Shown: positions 1 through 13,700 of the stretch, piece by piece
How the letters are laid out: every line of letters starts with the position of its first letter
How positions within the stretch are numbered: position 1 is the first letter of the stretch
DNA from: Ophiosphaerella korrae
Taxonomy: Eukaryota > Ascomycota > Dothideomycetes > Pleosporales > Phaeosphaeriaceae
Assembly: GCA_028456385.1 (NCBI GenBank)
Contig: JALNQF010000031.1
Location: 271,543 to 335,542, forward strand
DNA length: 64,000 nt
Direction of reading: 5' to 3'
Position numbers and translations under genes: made by a program
The notes under the pieces: generated by a model
Databases searched by the model: none
Told to the model about the DNA's origin: nothing
What the model saw: the letters and a program-made list of their open reading frames with translations, nothing else

Positions 1-1862
1 CCGAGACGTCTGCGGAAGAGATTCTCGGCCACGTGAGAAGTGGTCAAATTGAATCTGTGAGACTACTCCCTGATAAGAACTGCGCCTTCATCTCCTTCTT
101 GGACAGCAGCTCTGCTACCCATTTCCACTCGGATGCAATCTTAAAAAAGTTGTCCATTCGAGGCCAGGATATCAAAATTGGATGGGGTAAGCCATCCCAA
201 GTGCCAACCTCGGTGGCATTAGCAGTGCAGCAATCAGGAGCTTCCCGCAATGTCTACCTTGGCAACCTGCCCGAGGATGTCTCAGAGGACGAGCTCCGTG
301 AAGATCTAAGCAAATTCGGTCCCATCGATACCGTGAAAATCGTTCGTGAGAAGGCCATCGGATTCGTGCACTTCTTGTCAATTGGTAATGCAATCAAGGC
401 AGTCGCACAGCTACCTCAGGAGCCTAAGTGGCAGGCTCCCAGGCGTGTCTACTATGGCAAGGACCGATGTGCCTACGTTTCCAAGACCCAGCAGCAAAAC
501 GCGGCACAGTACCTTGGGATCGCCCCCGGTTACGCTCATGTCCTGAATGGCGCAGATCGCGATATGATTTCCAATGCCCTCGCCCAGCAGTCCGTTGCTG
601 CTGCTGCTGTTGCTACCTCTGCTGGTGGTGCAAACAACTTGGGTAATCGGACTGTTTACCTGGGAAACATTCATCCAGAAACCACAATTGAGGAGATTTG
701 TAATGTTGTTCGTGGTGGCCTCCTCCATCACATTCGATACATCCCCGACAAGCATATCTGCTTCGTTACCTTCATTGATCCTACCTCTGCCGCATCCTTT
801 TACGCTCTCAGCAACCTTCAAGGTCTAATGATTCATAACCGCCGCTTGAAGATTGGTTGGGGAAAGCATTCGGGCGCCCTGCCTCCTGCCATCGCTCTTG
901 CTGTCAGTGGCGGAGCTTCCCGTAATGTTTACATCGGCAATCTAGACGAGTCCTGGACCGAGGATCGGTTGAGACAGGACTTTTCAGAGTATGGTGAGAT
1001 TGAGCTAGTCAATACTCTGCGAGAAAAGAGTTGCGCTTTTGTCAACTTCACCAATATTGCCAATGCTATCAAAGCCATTGAGGCTGTTCGTGGCCGTGAA
1101 GAATACAAGCGCTTCAAGGTCAACTTCGGCAAGGACCGCTGCGGTAATCCTCCTCGTCAAATGAATAGCCAACAACAACAAGGTCAACAGAGTGGCAGCG
1201 ACGGTGTTCAATCGCCATCGCCTATCAATGGTCTTCATCCTAACCGCGCAGGTGCATCTGTCTCACCGACAGGATCTGGAGCTCCAGGCTCAGGTGTCAG
1301 CACCAACGGACAATTCCCTCCCATGCAAGCACCTGCCCCGGCCAACATTTTGAACAGTGGCAACAACAACCCATTGATGATGTATCTCCAGGCCCAACAA
1401 CAACAACAAGCTGAGGTGAGCATGCAACAGCAGCAGCAACAGCAGAGCCAACAGCAGCAATCTTTCCAATCGCCACAAGCAGCGTTCTACGGCGCGGACC
1501 AGCTGAACCCCTCGCCGCAACCGCATCACTCGCACACGTCGCATAACAGCACATCAAGCTTCAGCCTGATTAACGGATCCTCAAGCGCTAACGGCACCGG
1601 CGCAACTACCGTCGGAGGTCTTCTCGCCCCATCAAACTTGAACGCACGCGGGCAGCATTCTCGTGCAGTAAGTCTTCCAGCATTCACACAGGGTCCATTC
1701 AACCACTCTGTTCAGTCTAGCCAGGGCCCTCAACAAGGCTCATTCGGCAGCTTGAGCTCCGGTATTGGAGGCTTCGGCAGTGGTAACGGCGGCTATGGCC
1801 TTGCGATCCAGGGTGATGGTGGGCTGCCCGGCTGGGCTGAGGAGGACGTTGTTGCGCAGTAA
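1..1862 (+). CDS. NRD1: Nrd1-like RNA-binding protein, 5' partial
   Basis: The reading frame is open from the left edge of the window, so the N-terminus and start codon lie outside it. Four RRM domains are visible: the end of a first RRM, then RRMs whose RNP strands include [17 protein letters not shown] and [10 protein letters not shown]. The KIGWGK motif after RRMs 1 and 3 and the (Y/F)GKDRC motif after RRMs 2 and 4 are characteristic of the fission-yeast Nrd1 family. These cytoplasmic/stress-granule RNA-binding proteins stabilise mRNAs and restrain sexual differentiation. The C-terminal third is low complexity, with CAA/CAG-encoded polyglutamine around bases 1395-1470, then Ser/Gly/Asn-rich sequence. 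The stop is TAA at 1860-1862. Family membership is clear; the cellular role in this fungus is inferred. Confidence 0.9.
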   Translation, partial: ETSAEEILGHVRSGQIESVRLLPDKNCAFISFLDSSSATHFHSDAILKKLSIRGQDIKIGWGKPSQVPTSVALAVQQSGASRNVYLGNLPEDVSEDELREDLSKFGPIDTVKIVREKAIGFVHFLSIGNAIKAVAQLPQEPKWQAPRRVYYGKDRCAYVSKTQQQNAAQYLGIAPGYAHVLNGADRDMISNALAQQSVAAAAVATSAGGANNLGNRTVYLGNIHPETTIEEICNVVRGGLLHHIRYIPDKHICFVTFIDPTSAASFYALSNLQGLMIHNRRLKIGWGKHSGALPPAIALAVSGGASRNVYIGNLDESWTEDRLRQDFSEYGEIELVNTLREKSCAFVNFTNIANAIKAIEAVRGREEYKRFKVNFGKDRCGNPPRQMNSQQQQGQQSGSDGVQSPSPINGLHPNRAGASVSPTGSGAPGSGVSTNGQFPPMQAPAPANILNSGNNNPLMMYLQAQQQQQAEVSMQQQQQQQSQQQQSFQSPQAAFYGADQLNPSPQPHHSHTSHNSTSSFSLINGSSSANGTGATTVGGLLAPSNLNARGQHSRAVSLPAFTQGPFNHSVQSSQGPQQGSFGSLSSGIGGFGSGNGGYGLAIQGDGGLPGWAEEDVVAQ

Positions 1863-3064
1863 ACCCGATCACACAACCAAAATTCGGTTTTCCGCTTCAC
1901 TGTGTGATATTGTCCACCACCCCCTACCTTACCATCACTTGTTATAACATTACTGGTTAACGTCATCTCCCGGATCTTTTCTTTTTTGCATTTACCCCTT
2001 GGTCTGTCTCAAATGGTTTATGGGAAACGGGCGTTGGTCATGTACTTTGTCGCCTTCTTGGCTTCTGAATTTTTTTACAATTTGCAAAACTTTTTTTTTT
2101 GTTGTAATTTGATTCTGTGCTACGAGCCTGGCATCCCCCCACACCTAATACCTTTGGACTTTTTAGCCATATCTCACCTTCGTTTATAACCAGTTTTTCC
2201 AGTTTTTTTTTTTAAATTTGTAGTTTAGATACCTGTAGGGATAGGACGGGATGGAGCATGTGTGAAATGGGCGGTGGGTGTAAGGGATTGGTCAATAAAG
2301 CGTCGTTGATAGATCAATTGTTGTTCGTTGTTCGTTGTTCATTATTGTTTCTGATTATAGTGATACTGTGTTGTGATATGCATGTGTGATAGGGTTTTTA
2401 GGCATATTTGCTTCCCCCATTTCAAAGTAGGACAGGTCACAGACTTCATATTCTCCATGGGGCTTCTGGGTTGTCAGACTGATGATGTAATCATGTGGCC
2501 TAATACTATACTTGCAGGTTATTATATAAATCGCTTCGCCGTATCAAGTCCCGTGTGTTTATGTTAGTCTATACATCTAAAACATCTACACCCTCGTCTC
2601 GATTCCGTAATACCTCTTGTCGGAAATACCTCAATGTAATATACAATGGTATAATACCCTCCATATCAGTCCTGTAAATGGTCAGTATCTCCAAACAGCA
2701 GCAGCACATGATCTAAAGTTACAGCTTAGACAAAATTATCCTCAGCCATTCTTGTAGTAGTGCTCAACAAAATATACAAACGTCAACGTTGTTGTTATTG
2801 CCTTCAAGGCGAGATCTGATTATACAGTGACTCTTCACCAATGGACCAGTCCCTCACTATTATCGAGGATGATTCCAATACGCCTACGCCTTGCTTTCCC
2901 AACGTCTCTAGCTTCTTAGATCGCTTTTGCAACTGATAATCACCGTCTTCTAAGATTCTCTTGGGCATCACGCATCGACCACCATATGAGGCTATAATAT
3001 CATGATATTCGACGGTGTGGGTGCTTGGAACTTACTGCATTGTCCTGTCTATACATGTAGTTAA
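1863..3064. other. Intergenic region and Nrd1 3' flank
   Basis: There is no supported gene here. The segment follows the Nrd1 stop and contains T-rich runs (about 2087-2101 and 2203-2213) typical of a fungal 3' UTR/polyadenylation region. It also holds a short tandem repeat described separately. It ends at the tail of the minus-strand HET-like gene. Confidence 0.6.
2319..2345. repeat. Short tandem repeat (TTGTTCG)n
   Basis: About three imperfect copies of a 7-base unit TTGTTCG lie in the A/T-rich flank downstream of the Nrd1-like gene. It is a simple-sequence repeat with no evident coding role. Confidence 0.7.
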
Positions 3065-4179
3065 TTAATAATAATTTTTGTCATTTGGGACTGTTACTTG
3101 GAGCTGGTCAGATATCCCGCAGAGCATCAAAAGTAGATCGACGGGATTGTTGTATTCTCGCCCTTCCAGTTTGTGTCGAATCCAGAAAAAGATAGTATCA
3201 AACCGGGGCCAAGTTGTGCGGCGCTGGACAATGTAATCTGTTCTCATCCTTGGTTCGTTGTGATGATGAAAGTTCCTTCGTAAATACTCCAATAAATTGA
3301 CCACAGACAAAAGCTGGTGCGCTGGAAGAACGTCCTCGCCGCACATCAACAGAAGATTGCCTGACAGCACTATTTCTTGGAATTAGCTAAGGCGTACCAG
3401 ATAATTCGAGCGTGTTATCAAGCTCACATACATCCTCGGGTCCAATAAATGTTATCGTGAAGCTCCCGCAACGCTTTATAGGGCCCTGTATCTGGAAACG
3501 CAGAGTATCGCTTGGGTAGGCCGTCTGCATAGAGGCTCCACTGAAACTCTCGGGCCAGCACTTCAACTTTTTGAGTGACTGTTGGCACTCTCGAGACGAA
3601 AGCAACCGATCGTGATACCGCCCTGAGAGCTGCAGCACTGCCGACAAATGAAGGTCCAAACCAAGCGATAACCAATGTCGCCCATGGATATATGCGATCC
3701 ATCATACGCACCTGCTCAGCCTTCTCCTTGTTGCCTCGCTGATTGATACATATTGCGTCCGCCCATATAGCCACGCATACTTCGGGCGCCTCTGTTGCAC
3801 GGATTTTCCGTATTGCAGCTACAAGGTTTGATTGTAAGTGCACTACATGTCCGTTCACCTCTGCTTGTTCGGGATTGCTAGGATCGCCCCATACATATGA
3901 GAGCGCTATATATTGAGGCCGATGACTGAGGGAAACCGGACGCAAAGTGCATAAGAGTGGGGAGTATAGGTCTTTCGATGGGTTTATAGAGAGAAGTCGG
4001 ATCTCCCCTTCTTTGAGTGGGGTGTATAGGTCCTGGGTGTAGTAATGTAGCAACGGTGAAAACATTACTCTTTCATTTAAAAATTCGTCAAAAACATCTC
4101 GTGCTATCTCTTTAAGCGCTTTGAGGCCCCCTGCTTCGCCCATACTATGCGCTCTTGTAGATTCCAAAAACCTCACCAT
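3065..4179 (-). pseudogene. HET-domain protein, truncated or broken
   Basis: The HET domain (heterokaryon incompatibility; a TIR-like fold that triggers cell death) is recognised from ALSYVWGD and WADAICINQ, with an N-terminal start at 4179 (MVRFLEST). The first segment runs to about 3424 and ends YWTRG followed by a stop. The family continues with a W-V-x-Q-E motif, and QEIVLSGN is found in another frame from about 3380. GTATGT and GTGAGC donors sit at the junction, but no AG acceptor joins the two frames without creating a stop. Either the intron acceptor was lost or a small indel occurred. The second segment ends at 3065, leaving about 350 codons where HET proteins usually have 500-700. 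I think it is a decayed copy; an unusual splice cannot be excluded. Confidence 0.65.
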
Positions 4180-7100
4180 TTATTCTCTGTGCTTGTGAGG
4201 TCAAGAAACGGACCTTTATACGTCCCAAAGTAGAGATTGTCCTAGAAAACCGAAAATTCTTGATCATACTATAGGGGTGACCTTGTCAGCCTTAGAAAAG
4301 ACGTGTGCAAACTTTTATTTCTCGTTCTGTTAAGATGATAAATAAATATCTAACTAGGGATCCTGTTGGTTTACCCCATGGCAAGACAGGAAGCCTACAT
4401 TCCTACACTTTGTACTTCGTATCGTACCCGACGATAAGTTGTCAGCTGCTCATGCAAATATGGCGTTAGTTTAGCGCGAAAGATACGGTGGTTCGGATGG
4501 GGCCAAAATGGTAACGTGGTGCGGGGTGTACGAGAGATGTCTCTTACCTCTTTCTATTTGTAAATATGTAACTACGAAAGATTTCTATATCTACACATGT
4601 CGTACGTATATATATTTATGGTGGGGTGTAGGGAAAGCCATAGGCATACAGCGTTTCCAGTTATCACCCCCTTTTTTTGGTAGTTAGATCCGGTAGCATC
4701 TCACAAATGAATGTAGCTTACCTGCAGTCGCATTATTATTTAACTTACGCTTTTCGACACTATTCCTAGGCTGTCTCTACTTAACATAGGTGCATTATCT
4801 ACATGTAGATAGGTTGGTGCACGTTGGACTGAGGCCAATTCCCTTGGATATGACCCCTGTTCTATTGACATTGATGAAAGCCGGCACACATTCAAGTCTG
4901 CATTTTTACCTTCGCCTCTGGCAAGACGCATCGCGATGCGAGTAAACTCTAGGAAACCTTATTATTCCATCATATATAGGAAACTTCTACATGAAATCTC
5001 CACGCTGAGCAGGCTTGTCCAAAAATTTACCTGCATTATGACTGTGGCGTTTTCTATCCCATCAGAAGCACGGTTTTTGCATGAAATATGCCGCAAGTTT
5101 CAATGCCACTACCTGTAGAGAGTTTGATACACTAATCTCTCATGGTGCCCTCTGTTTGATCCATAGCATTGCGTAGTCCAGCTCAACTGACGATGACGGC
5201 TATCCGATCACTGTGCATTATAATCGTTCCCTTGTTATTTTTGATACCCGTAAGATAATAACCCTGCACCCCATAATGAAGAACAGGACCTGGCAAATCA
5301 GACAACATATGATGCGTCAATGGTGCGTGGCAAAAGCACGAAAGCTCTGAAGTATAGCACAACCAGTCACTCATGCGTAGATCTTTTGCGATTATTTTCA
5401 TTGGCCAACATCAAGCCATGAATTTAGTTGATTCAATCACACAAATCGTTTTCAAGCCGGTGTATGAGAATGATTGCCCTGCACCATATTGCACCTCACT
5501 CTAGGGAACCCCTGATGTCGGGTTAGCCCCGATGATCCGCGCCTAGCATCGGAATCATAACGGCCTATGTTACCATAAATAGGTATGACTCTCTCTTTTT
5601 CTGAGATACAGCTATGCATCTCACAATACGCTAACTAGACCTAGCTAGCAACGCGAGATACTCATCAGCTTATCACCCACTCGCCCTCTCCACTGCAACC
5701 AACTGCTAGACCCCGCTGCAGTCCAAGTGTGTTCACAGACAGAATATCAAACTTTCCAAATGCTATGCGCAGCTTTGATGGCGGTGCTTATTCGGAGTCA
5801 CTCCGGAGAGAATTGTACCGTTGAAGTTCTATCGTGTGAGATATGAAGCATAGGAACGTCTCTCCGCTTCCCCTGTAGCGTGAACTATAATTCCCACTAA
5901 TAACAGCACTCCCACTCTCTATCACAACGGCCTTACTGCTCGATAAGACTCGGGTTTGGGCTACAGGGATGTGACCTGTCATGCCTGTACACGGTAGTTA
6001 TTGGTAGATATTGGAGCCGTGCAACTAGGTCCTGTCTCGGACCGTGAGAAATGAGGGATCAACGGTGTATAAGGTAGTCGATTTGTGTGGCTGTTTCTAG
6101 GTCGTTGACAATAGGTACGTGGTGTGGTGGCGAAGTCTATCTTCTAAGTGGATGGTCGTGTTGAAGACGAGTACTTTTCATAGCTTGTCAGCAAGCTCAA
6201 GATTTGTTGCTGAGGTATGATGCGTCTGCGATAGCGGCCTGGATATATTCCTACTAGGCATTCTAATGAAGATTACCTATGTTGATGTATTGTCAATACA
6301 TTTATGTAACTGTGATTGTGTGTACAGCACTACACAGTATGTGGTTGGTAACGGCAACTAGTATTGGCTAGTCAATGGCTGTAAATCAATGTTATCCATG
6401 CCCGTGTGAAGGCCGTCTAGGAATCGCTGCGTTCGTTTACAAGTAAATTGGGGTAACTGCCAAGTGCATATAACACTGGGATTCGACGCATGGTGGTCTG
6501 ATCAAGCACCCGAAGGTTGGGTTCTCTAGGGATTATATTCCTAGATTGGGTTTTTGACCATAGAGAGTCCCACCGGCTCGTTCATGCCGGTAGAGCAATG
6601 CCTTGTTATATGGCACTAGGACTCCCATTATAGTTATCCATACAACTCGCTTGGAGAAGCTCCCACAGCCAATTCCGTCCTTAGTGCGTGCCGGCCCGGT
6701 TCCTGCGCATTACGGACGGATGATGTACAGGATGTGTATACCGAGTCAGGATCTGCAGGTGTGTCCGCTAGTAAAGTAAAGGGATGAGGAGGTTCCTGTT
6801 GGCTAAGGAATTGTGATAAAGTAGCATACCTACAGCGGCTTGCATGGTGAAGCTGTGCCTCGACCGAGTATGAGTGTGGAACGTCCGCCTCCACCTCTTC
6901 CATCGATGAAACAACTATGAGGTATTTAGGGCCGGAGAACACTGGCTAAGGGTTCAACGTTCAGCTCAGTAGTGGGAAATGCTCTACTGTGTGATGGCAA
7001 ACTGGTTCAGTGTACTTTGATCTCCGAACTTAGTCCGGTCGAGGAGGCTTGAATGAGTGTACTCGCCGACATAGCTTCGGGAGCCAAAAGACTATTTGTT

Positions 7101-10100
7101 GTAGTGTCGGCAGGTTCCTGGGGGTTGGTCGTTAGCGGGATAGACACGTTGGGAACGATACGGACCAAGGTCCGATGGGCTTGTTTGTGCCCAAATACCT
7201 ATATCTGTCCTGTCCCGTCCCGTAAACGTGGTTAAGAGCCTTGGAACGAAGCCTGAGCAATGGGCTTCGCTAGACAGGGGGTCCCTGCCGGGAGGCGAGC
7301 AGACTCAGTAGTTCCAGAAATATGACTGAGTTCTACGAAATAGTGTTGTGCCTTCTTTTTAGATTATTCAATAACAGCTCTTGGCAGCAATTTGGGTTGT
7401 AGAGCCCTATGTTAATATAAAAGAAAACGATGGCGCCGACATGCTGGGGAAGGGTTCAAGCCACTGGGGATGGTTTGGTGTGCCAACCTTACAATGTCCT
7501 TGTACGGGCGGAGTCAAGTCCGGTAATTTTGAAAACTTGGTTACAAGTTCGGCATCTTTGCGGCGGCGAGCGCCACCAGTTTGACGCTCAGCCAGAATGT
7601 GATCGATAAAAGATGGGATCGAGAGATTTATCTTACGATGTTGCGTAGAAGCGATATTATTGTAGAAGATAGGCAACCAAATCATATCATAGAAACAAAG
7701 GGTGAAATCAGGATAGGCCCTACGCTTGGTTTGTGGAGCTCCTTTTCGGATTGATTCCAGAGCCACGGGTGAGGAGTCTAAAACTGAGTCAAGTAAGGTT
7801 AGTTTCGAATTTTGTGTGACCAATCCTGATATTTGAAGCGGCAGCTCAAGATACCACGTGGAAAACGCCTCCCATGAGCGCATCATGCATGGTATTTTGT
7901 ACTTGCATGACAAGTGCGTAGATCCATCCTATCTTAGCGACATTTCAACTGGGGGCTCATTTCAGGTAGCTCGGCTTGGGGCTGGCGACGGCGTTTTGAC
8001 GATTCAAACATAGACTTGCTTCGTGAGTCGCGAGTGTGCGAGCGCAAAGACACGCTAGCCAAAACTAGAAGCGAGACTACTGTAAGTAGTATTGGGGTCA
8101 CGGCTCAGCGGCCCCTCGATTGCTGTAGGATTGTCAAAAGGAGAAGACGGAAGAAAGGTTGAAATGACTGATAAGCACCGTACGGGCCTCGTACGGGCCT
8201 TGAAAGAATGGGATTCGAAGAGGCTCGAAGAGGCTCAAAGAGGCGAGCAGGTAGTCTGTTGGCTGGCTAAGCACGCAAAAGGCTAATTACCAAACTTTCC
8301 ACGCGCAATAACCATGACGAAAAAAATCTATGCCCAACATACTGATAGGACTGTCGCGACTCTCTACACCGATGGGCAATGTAAGGTTCGGCAAACAGCA
8401 AAAGTGTGGACATAAGCGGCTCGTTTACTTACAGTAGCTGAAGTGAGAAAGCGGGGCGCATGATTCACATCTGCAAGACTTCACTGTGGCGGTGTGCAAA
8501 GTTACAACTGTGTTTAGCTCGAGACGAGAGGCATACTTTCTGGTATGCACCTCAGATGGTTGACAGGAAGGTTGAAGTTGTGCTGTGCGCGCAGTCGCTG
8601 GAACTTTGTTCTTTACTCCCCCCTCTATTAGTAACAGCAAATTTACTGGCGTGCGGTATGACGGTATGTCCCCACACTATTGTGAGTCTGTGACGACGCT
8701 CTTTCAGTAGCTGATATATTTCTATCGAACACACGTGGCCACATCCGCAATGGATGTTGAGGCCCTTGAGTGTGAGAAAAGGCGAGCGAATCGGGCCCGC
8801 GCCGGATAAAGACCCACATGATCGAGCGGGCATTAAGAGAAGGAGAGGGTGAGGCCCTCCCAAACAGGTTTTTCATCGTGTCTGCAGTGTGACAGTGTGC
8901 AGAGAGCAACAGGTCTGCCCAACTAAGCGCACAGTCGCGGTGCCCTAGCGCGGAAAAGAGGGTTTGATGGGCTGATGGCGATTGCAGTAGCACGAATCGG
9001 GCAGTACTCATACCAGGAAGAGATGTCGAAAGAGTGGAAGGCTTAATTAATACGTCTGTAACACAGAAGTCTGGGGACTCTTGGATATGTTGTAGATCAT
9101 GATCGTCTTTGCTTTCGGGTTGTGGTTGTAGTAGAACTGGGGTTTGGAGGACGTCTAACAGTTGTTTGGCGGGCAGTTTCCGCTATGAAGTTCAGTGCAT
9201 CGTCGCGTGGTAATTGCGCAACACCCCGCACGCGCGGCTGTGATGATCTAAGGATACGAGAGCGGATCTCCAAATACACATCAGGGCTGGTGGTAGATTT
9301 GTTATCTTCTAGCGTTTGGTTGTGACAAAGCTAATTTTCTTCTAGAATTGTGGCCTCAGTTTCGGTCCACAGGAGCTGGGGGATCGTGACGAGTACCAGT
9401 AGCCTCTCGTTTTGGTAAACAGACTTTTGTCGAAGAATGTTCGTGGAGGGTTCCGTGCAGCCGCCATGCTCTTGCATACGGGCTGCAATGGGGGCACGAG
9501 TCGGGTATCTTTCTCTGACTATGTGTGGCTGCGGGCAATCGCTGTTGCCTCCTGCTGGAAGCATTGACGTGCCCGGCTACACCACCAATCCTAGTCGAAT
9601 GACAAACTCTACGTCGAGAAATTCTGACTCGATGTGGATGACAAAGAACGAGGCTGAGCCGTAGCGTGAAGTTGTTGGATCGAATGATCACAACTAATGG
9701 CGACAATTCATCGAAGAAGAGTGGTAAGTGCTTCTAGCGTGCGCCGTGGTTGCATGTAATGGCATTATGGGCATGTAATGAGCGCTTTAGTGATTGTCGC
9801 TAAAGGGAGCTCTGCCGTCGCTAGGAGGCGGCTCTGAGTCGTACTTTGTATGTGCTGTGGTTGTTGTGATGTTCCCCTATATGTGCTCCTTGTTGATCGG
9901 CTGGTTGTGCTGGATGCGTCGAGTCGCACTCATCAGACCGCGAGGGTCCCATGTGCTGCCACGCTACGCCACATGCTAGCGATTCGCAATGCGAACGATG
10001 GTCCCGCCAGGTCGGTCAGCTAAAGCAGGCCTGAATTAGGCGGTAATGAATTTACCAATGACCTGCTGGGGTGGCGCAGACATGCACCTCGCAGCTCCCA

Positions 10101-10795
10101 ATCCCCCTTATTGCATGTACCCTGTCGCATGTGGGCCACCGACGGCGTCCTGTCTGTGGAACAGGGGGCGCAGCACGGCATGCAGCTTGCCATGATGGTC
10201 GCTTTTTGGTTTCCTTGCAAACGCGCTGCTTGCTGCTGGCAGTGGACGCCAATGATGGTGCACCGGGAAAGTACCCCCGTGATATTTTCCTTTTCTTCTG
10301 AAACGTCGACGCATCCCAGGTCCACTGTACCAAGCATTCCGCGTAAATCAATTGCTAGTCAGCTTTCTTGCCCCATTCCATCACTCAAGTGGTCGGACCG
10401 CTGCATCCCGGCAAAGTTGCAGGCGAGCCGGTAGCTCCAACCTAAAGGCCCACCCAACCCGCGCTTCTTCGTAGCAATCCTTTTCCTTGTGAAACGAGTT
10501 TGAAGCAGGCGTGCGAAAGACTGGCTATTTGCCCATAGAGTACCCGAAATATCCCATGTCGACTGGTCTGCGCTCTCCCTCGTCTGGCAATCGGAGCCAT
10601 TATTCTACCACCAACATCCCCCACCAACGACATAACCTAGGTCCCGTAGAAGCGAATCTCCAGGACCTCGGCCTGCTAGGCCACAAGCATACCAAACGGC
10701 ACGCAAAAACCAAGAACGTCCAATTTAGCACACCGACCGAGCATTTCTTCCACAGTATTTGCTCCTTGAGACCTGTCTGAGAGCCAGCGCCGCTC
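4180..10795. other. 6.6 kb gene-poor interval
   Basis: I see no gene, tRNA or rRNA here that I can support. All reading frames are broken into short pieces, the longest about 168 codons (minus strand, 7407-7913) without a recognisable motif. Base composition is mixed, so this is not an extreme AT-rich RIP isochore. Short direct repeats occur near 8180-8250. The segment separates the broken HET gene from the Far1-like gene and may contain old, unrecognisable element remnants or long untranslated RNA. Confidence 0.5.
8180..8250. repeat. Two short direct repeats
   Basis: The unit CGTACGGGCC appears twice back to back, followed about 20 bases later by an imperfect GAAGAGGCTC/CAAAGAGGC repeat in roughly three copies. 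No function is apparent. Confidence 0.5.
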
Positions 10796-13700
10796 ATGTC
10801 TTTTATAGGGTTTCGTCCCAACTCGCGCAGTTCATCTGCCCGCACTGTAAAGCCTTTCGGATCCAGCAGTACCACTGTCAATTCGCAGGCGCCACCTCAC
10901 TCAGCCAGAGGCATGGCGGGGGTCATGGATATCGAGAGGTCTCGGACTAGGAGGGAGCGCACATATATCAACATGGAATGTTGTGTGTGCGAAGAGAGCA
11001 TGGAATACACGCTGCGCGGCGAGCGGATACTGCAACTCAGCTGCGGCCACGTGAGCCACGAAGCCTGTTTTTACGAGTACATTCGCGAATTCGATTCGCA
11101 ACAGTGCCCAACGTGCAATGCGACACTCGGATTGGATTCCAGTCGCGGAGTGCAGATGGACCTTGGTACGTTGGACGGGTTGCGCACTGCGGTACCACAC
11201 TCTGACATATCTGCAGAGAAGCTGAGCAATATTGTTCGCTCTGTACAGAACGAACCACTAGCAGCTGCAAGCCATCGCAGCTCACCCAATACGCCAACAC
11301 CATGGGACCACCAGCCTATGCCGTCAGAAAGCCATCAGCATGGCGCTGCCATGAGTGTGACCAGCCGCTCGCGAGGCGGAAGCGACGCTTCTAACCGTTT
11401 TGCGCCCAACCAAGCACGGCAACGTGACAGCAGCCATAGTCGCGATCGTACATCAGATCGTGTGTCATCAAGACAGCATATGCGCAGTGAAAGCGGTGCT
11501 ACAGGGCACGCTTCATCCAATAACGACTACGTCCAAGACGGCCGGCGGCATGATTATGATGTGCAGTCGTCGGAGACCAGCCTAAGTAGCCCACGTGGTC
11601 TTCTCAAGAGTCCCATCCCAGCACCCACAGTAACCGTCCGGAGCGAATTCCCAACTCTTTCTCGATCGCGGCAGCAACAAAGTCTGACATGTCTCATCAC
11701 TGTAGAGGTAACCGAGGGCAAATGGCGGCCAGACCCTGAGGATATGCGAGGCGCGGTGCCGCCTGTTCCATCCATTGGAAGTGCTGCTGAGAGCTTCAAC
11801 AGAGGCAAATCGCCTGTGAGTGCAAGCCGCCGGCACTATGAGCCGCCGTACGAGTCGACCGAAGCGTTGGATGAAATCACAGAAGATTTGCATGCACGTG
11901 TCGATAACTGGCACGGTCTGGATTTCTCACGGTTTGGGAAACTGCGATTGCACGGGCACGTGCGTGTTGGAAAGGACCGTCAGTCATGGCAAGAGCTCGA
12001 GTGCTACCTCTTCTCCGAGATGCTCATCTGCGTCAAGGAGAAGAAAGTCTCACCACAACCCCAGTGGGACGGACCAGAAGCATCGGCGAACAGGAAGGCA
12101 AAATGCACACTCAAGGGCTCCATCCTGATAAAAAAGCACCTCAACCAGGTCGAGCACTCGGCCGACGATCTTGTCTTGACCCTCAGCCTGTCTGTAGCTG
12201 AACTGCCAGCTTTTCATCTGCAGTTTTCCGATAGAAGTCAGCTGGAGCAGTGGCGACGCGCCCTGATGGATATTCGACTTGACTTCCCTGCCAGCAACAG
12301 AATGGTCGATTACGAGCAAGACCATTCTGGGACTGAAGAGGATGACTACCGAAGGCCAAAACGCGTCTCTTCAGTCAACTCATCCTATGGCGCCGGTAGA
12401 TCAGTCATGACGGCTCCGACTGAATACACAAACTCTCGTGCTGGTCTGCCCGAGCCAAGGCTTGCCGGCTCGATACACGTCCCAATTGATGTTGTGGTCG
12501 TCATACCAGTTTCATCATCTATGCAAGGCTTGAAAATCAATCTACTCCGGGACACTCTACGATTCTTGGTACACAATCTTGGCGAGCGCGATCGCATGGG
12601 ACTGGTTACCTTTGGATCAAGCGGAGGAGGCGTCCCCATTGTAGGTATGACAAGCAAAGTCTGGAAAGACTGGCCAAAGGTCCTCGACTCTATCCGGCCG
12701 GTTGGGCAGAAGAGCCTTCGTGCAGATGTCGTCGACGGCGCCAACGTGGCTATGGACCTACTCATGCAGCGCAAGTCGAGTAACCCGTTGTCCAGCATCC
12801 TGCTGATCAGCGACTCATCAACCTCAGATGCTGAAAGTGTAGACTTTGTCATCTCTCGTGCAGAAGCTGCCAAGTAAGTCAAATCTCCCTTTTCGTACAT
12901 CCACAACACACAGTGCTAATCTCCCCAGGGTTTCCATCCACTCATTCGGCCTCGGACTAACTCACAAGCCTGATACTATGATTGAGCTCTCCACACGTAC
13001 TAAAGCCTCCTACACTTACGTCAAAGACTGGATGATGCTTCGGGAGTGCGTAGCTGGGTGTCTTGGGTCTCTCCAAACTACCTCGCACCAGAACGTTAAG
13101 TTGAAACTACGGCTTCCAGAAGGTTCCCCTGCCAAGTTTGTGAAAATCAGTGGCGCGCTGCAAATCACCAAACGAGCTACAGGACGTGATGCCGAGGCAT
13201 CATTGGGTGATCTGCGCTTTGGCGACAAGAGAGGCACGTACACAAAGAAATTCAATCATTTCGCACGTGACTAACTGTTTACTACAGACATTCTAGTCCA
13301 ACTAGCCATTACTCCTGATTCTGGCTCTCCAGAGCAACTGCCGCAGGATCCATGGGAAACCATTGTGTCTGGACTGGAAGCTCTCAGCGGACCCTTTGAC
13401 CAAGATGAATCACGCACACTCAGTGTTGAAGAAGTACCCTTGATCCAAGCTGACCTCACATATGGCGATATCCTTCGCGAGGGCTCATTATCACATCTGC
13501 CAAGGCCTTCATTACTTGCCATTACACTATTACCATCCGGCCAGAAGAAGAACTCTACCGGGCGTCCACCAACCCCACCTATTCCACCACACCCTCATGT
13601 TGTGCAGCGCCGAATGGAGTTACTCACCTCAGACATGCTGACGCGAGCATTGACACTTGTTTCACGCGGCCAACACGAAAGAGCACATCACCTACTCAAA

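Noticed and set aside
7447..7465. GGTTCAAGCC resembling a tRNA B-box
   Set aside because: The flanking bases cannot form a T-arm stem and no A-box or acceptor stem is found at the right distance.
7407..7913. 168-codon minus-strand open frame
   Set aside because: No recognisable motif, unusual composition and no splice partner; likely chance in a 6.6 kb gene-poor interval.
13238..13287. GT donor (GTACAC) for the second intron of the Far1-like gene
   Set aside because: It leaves the frame off by one and produces a stop within about ten codons, unlike the GC donor four bases upstream.
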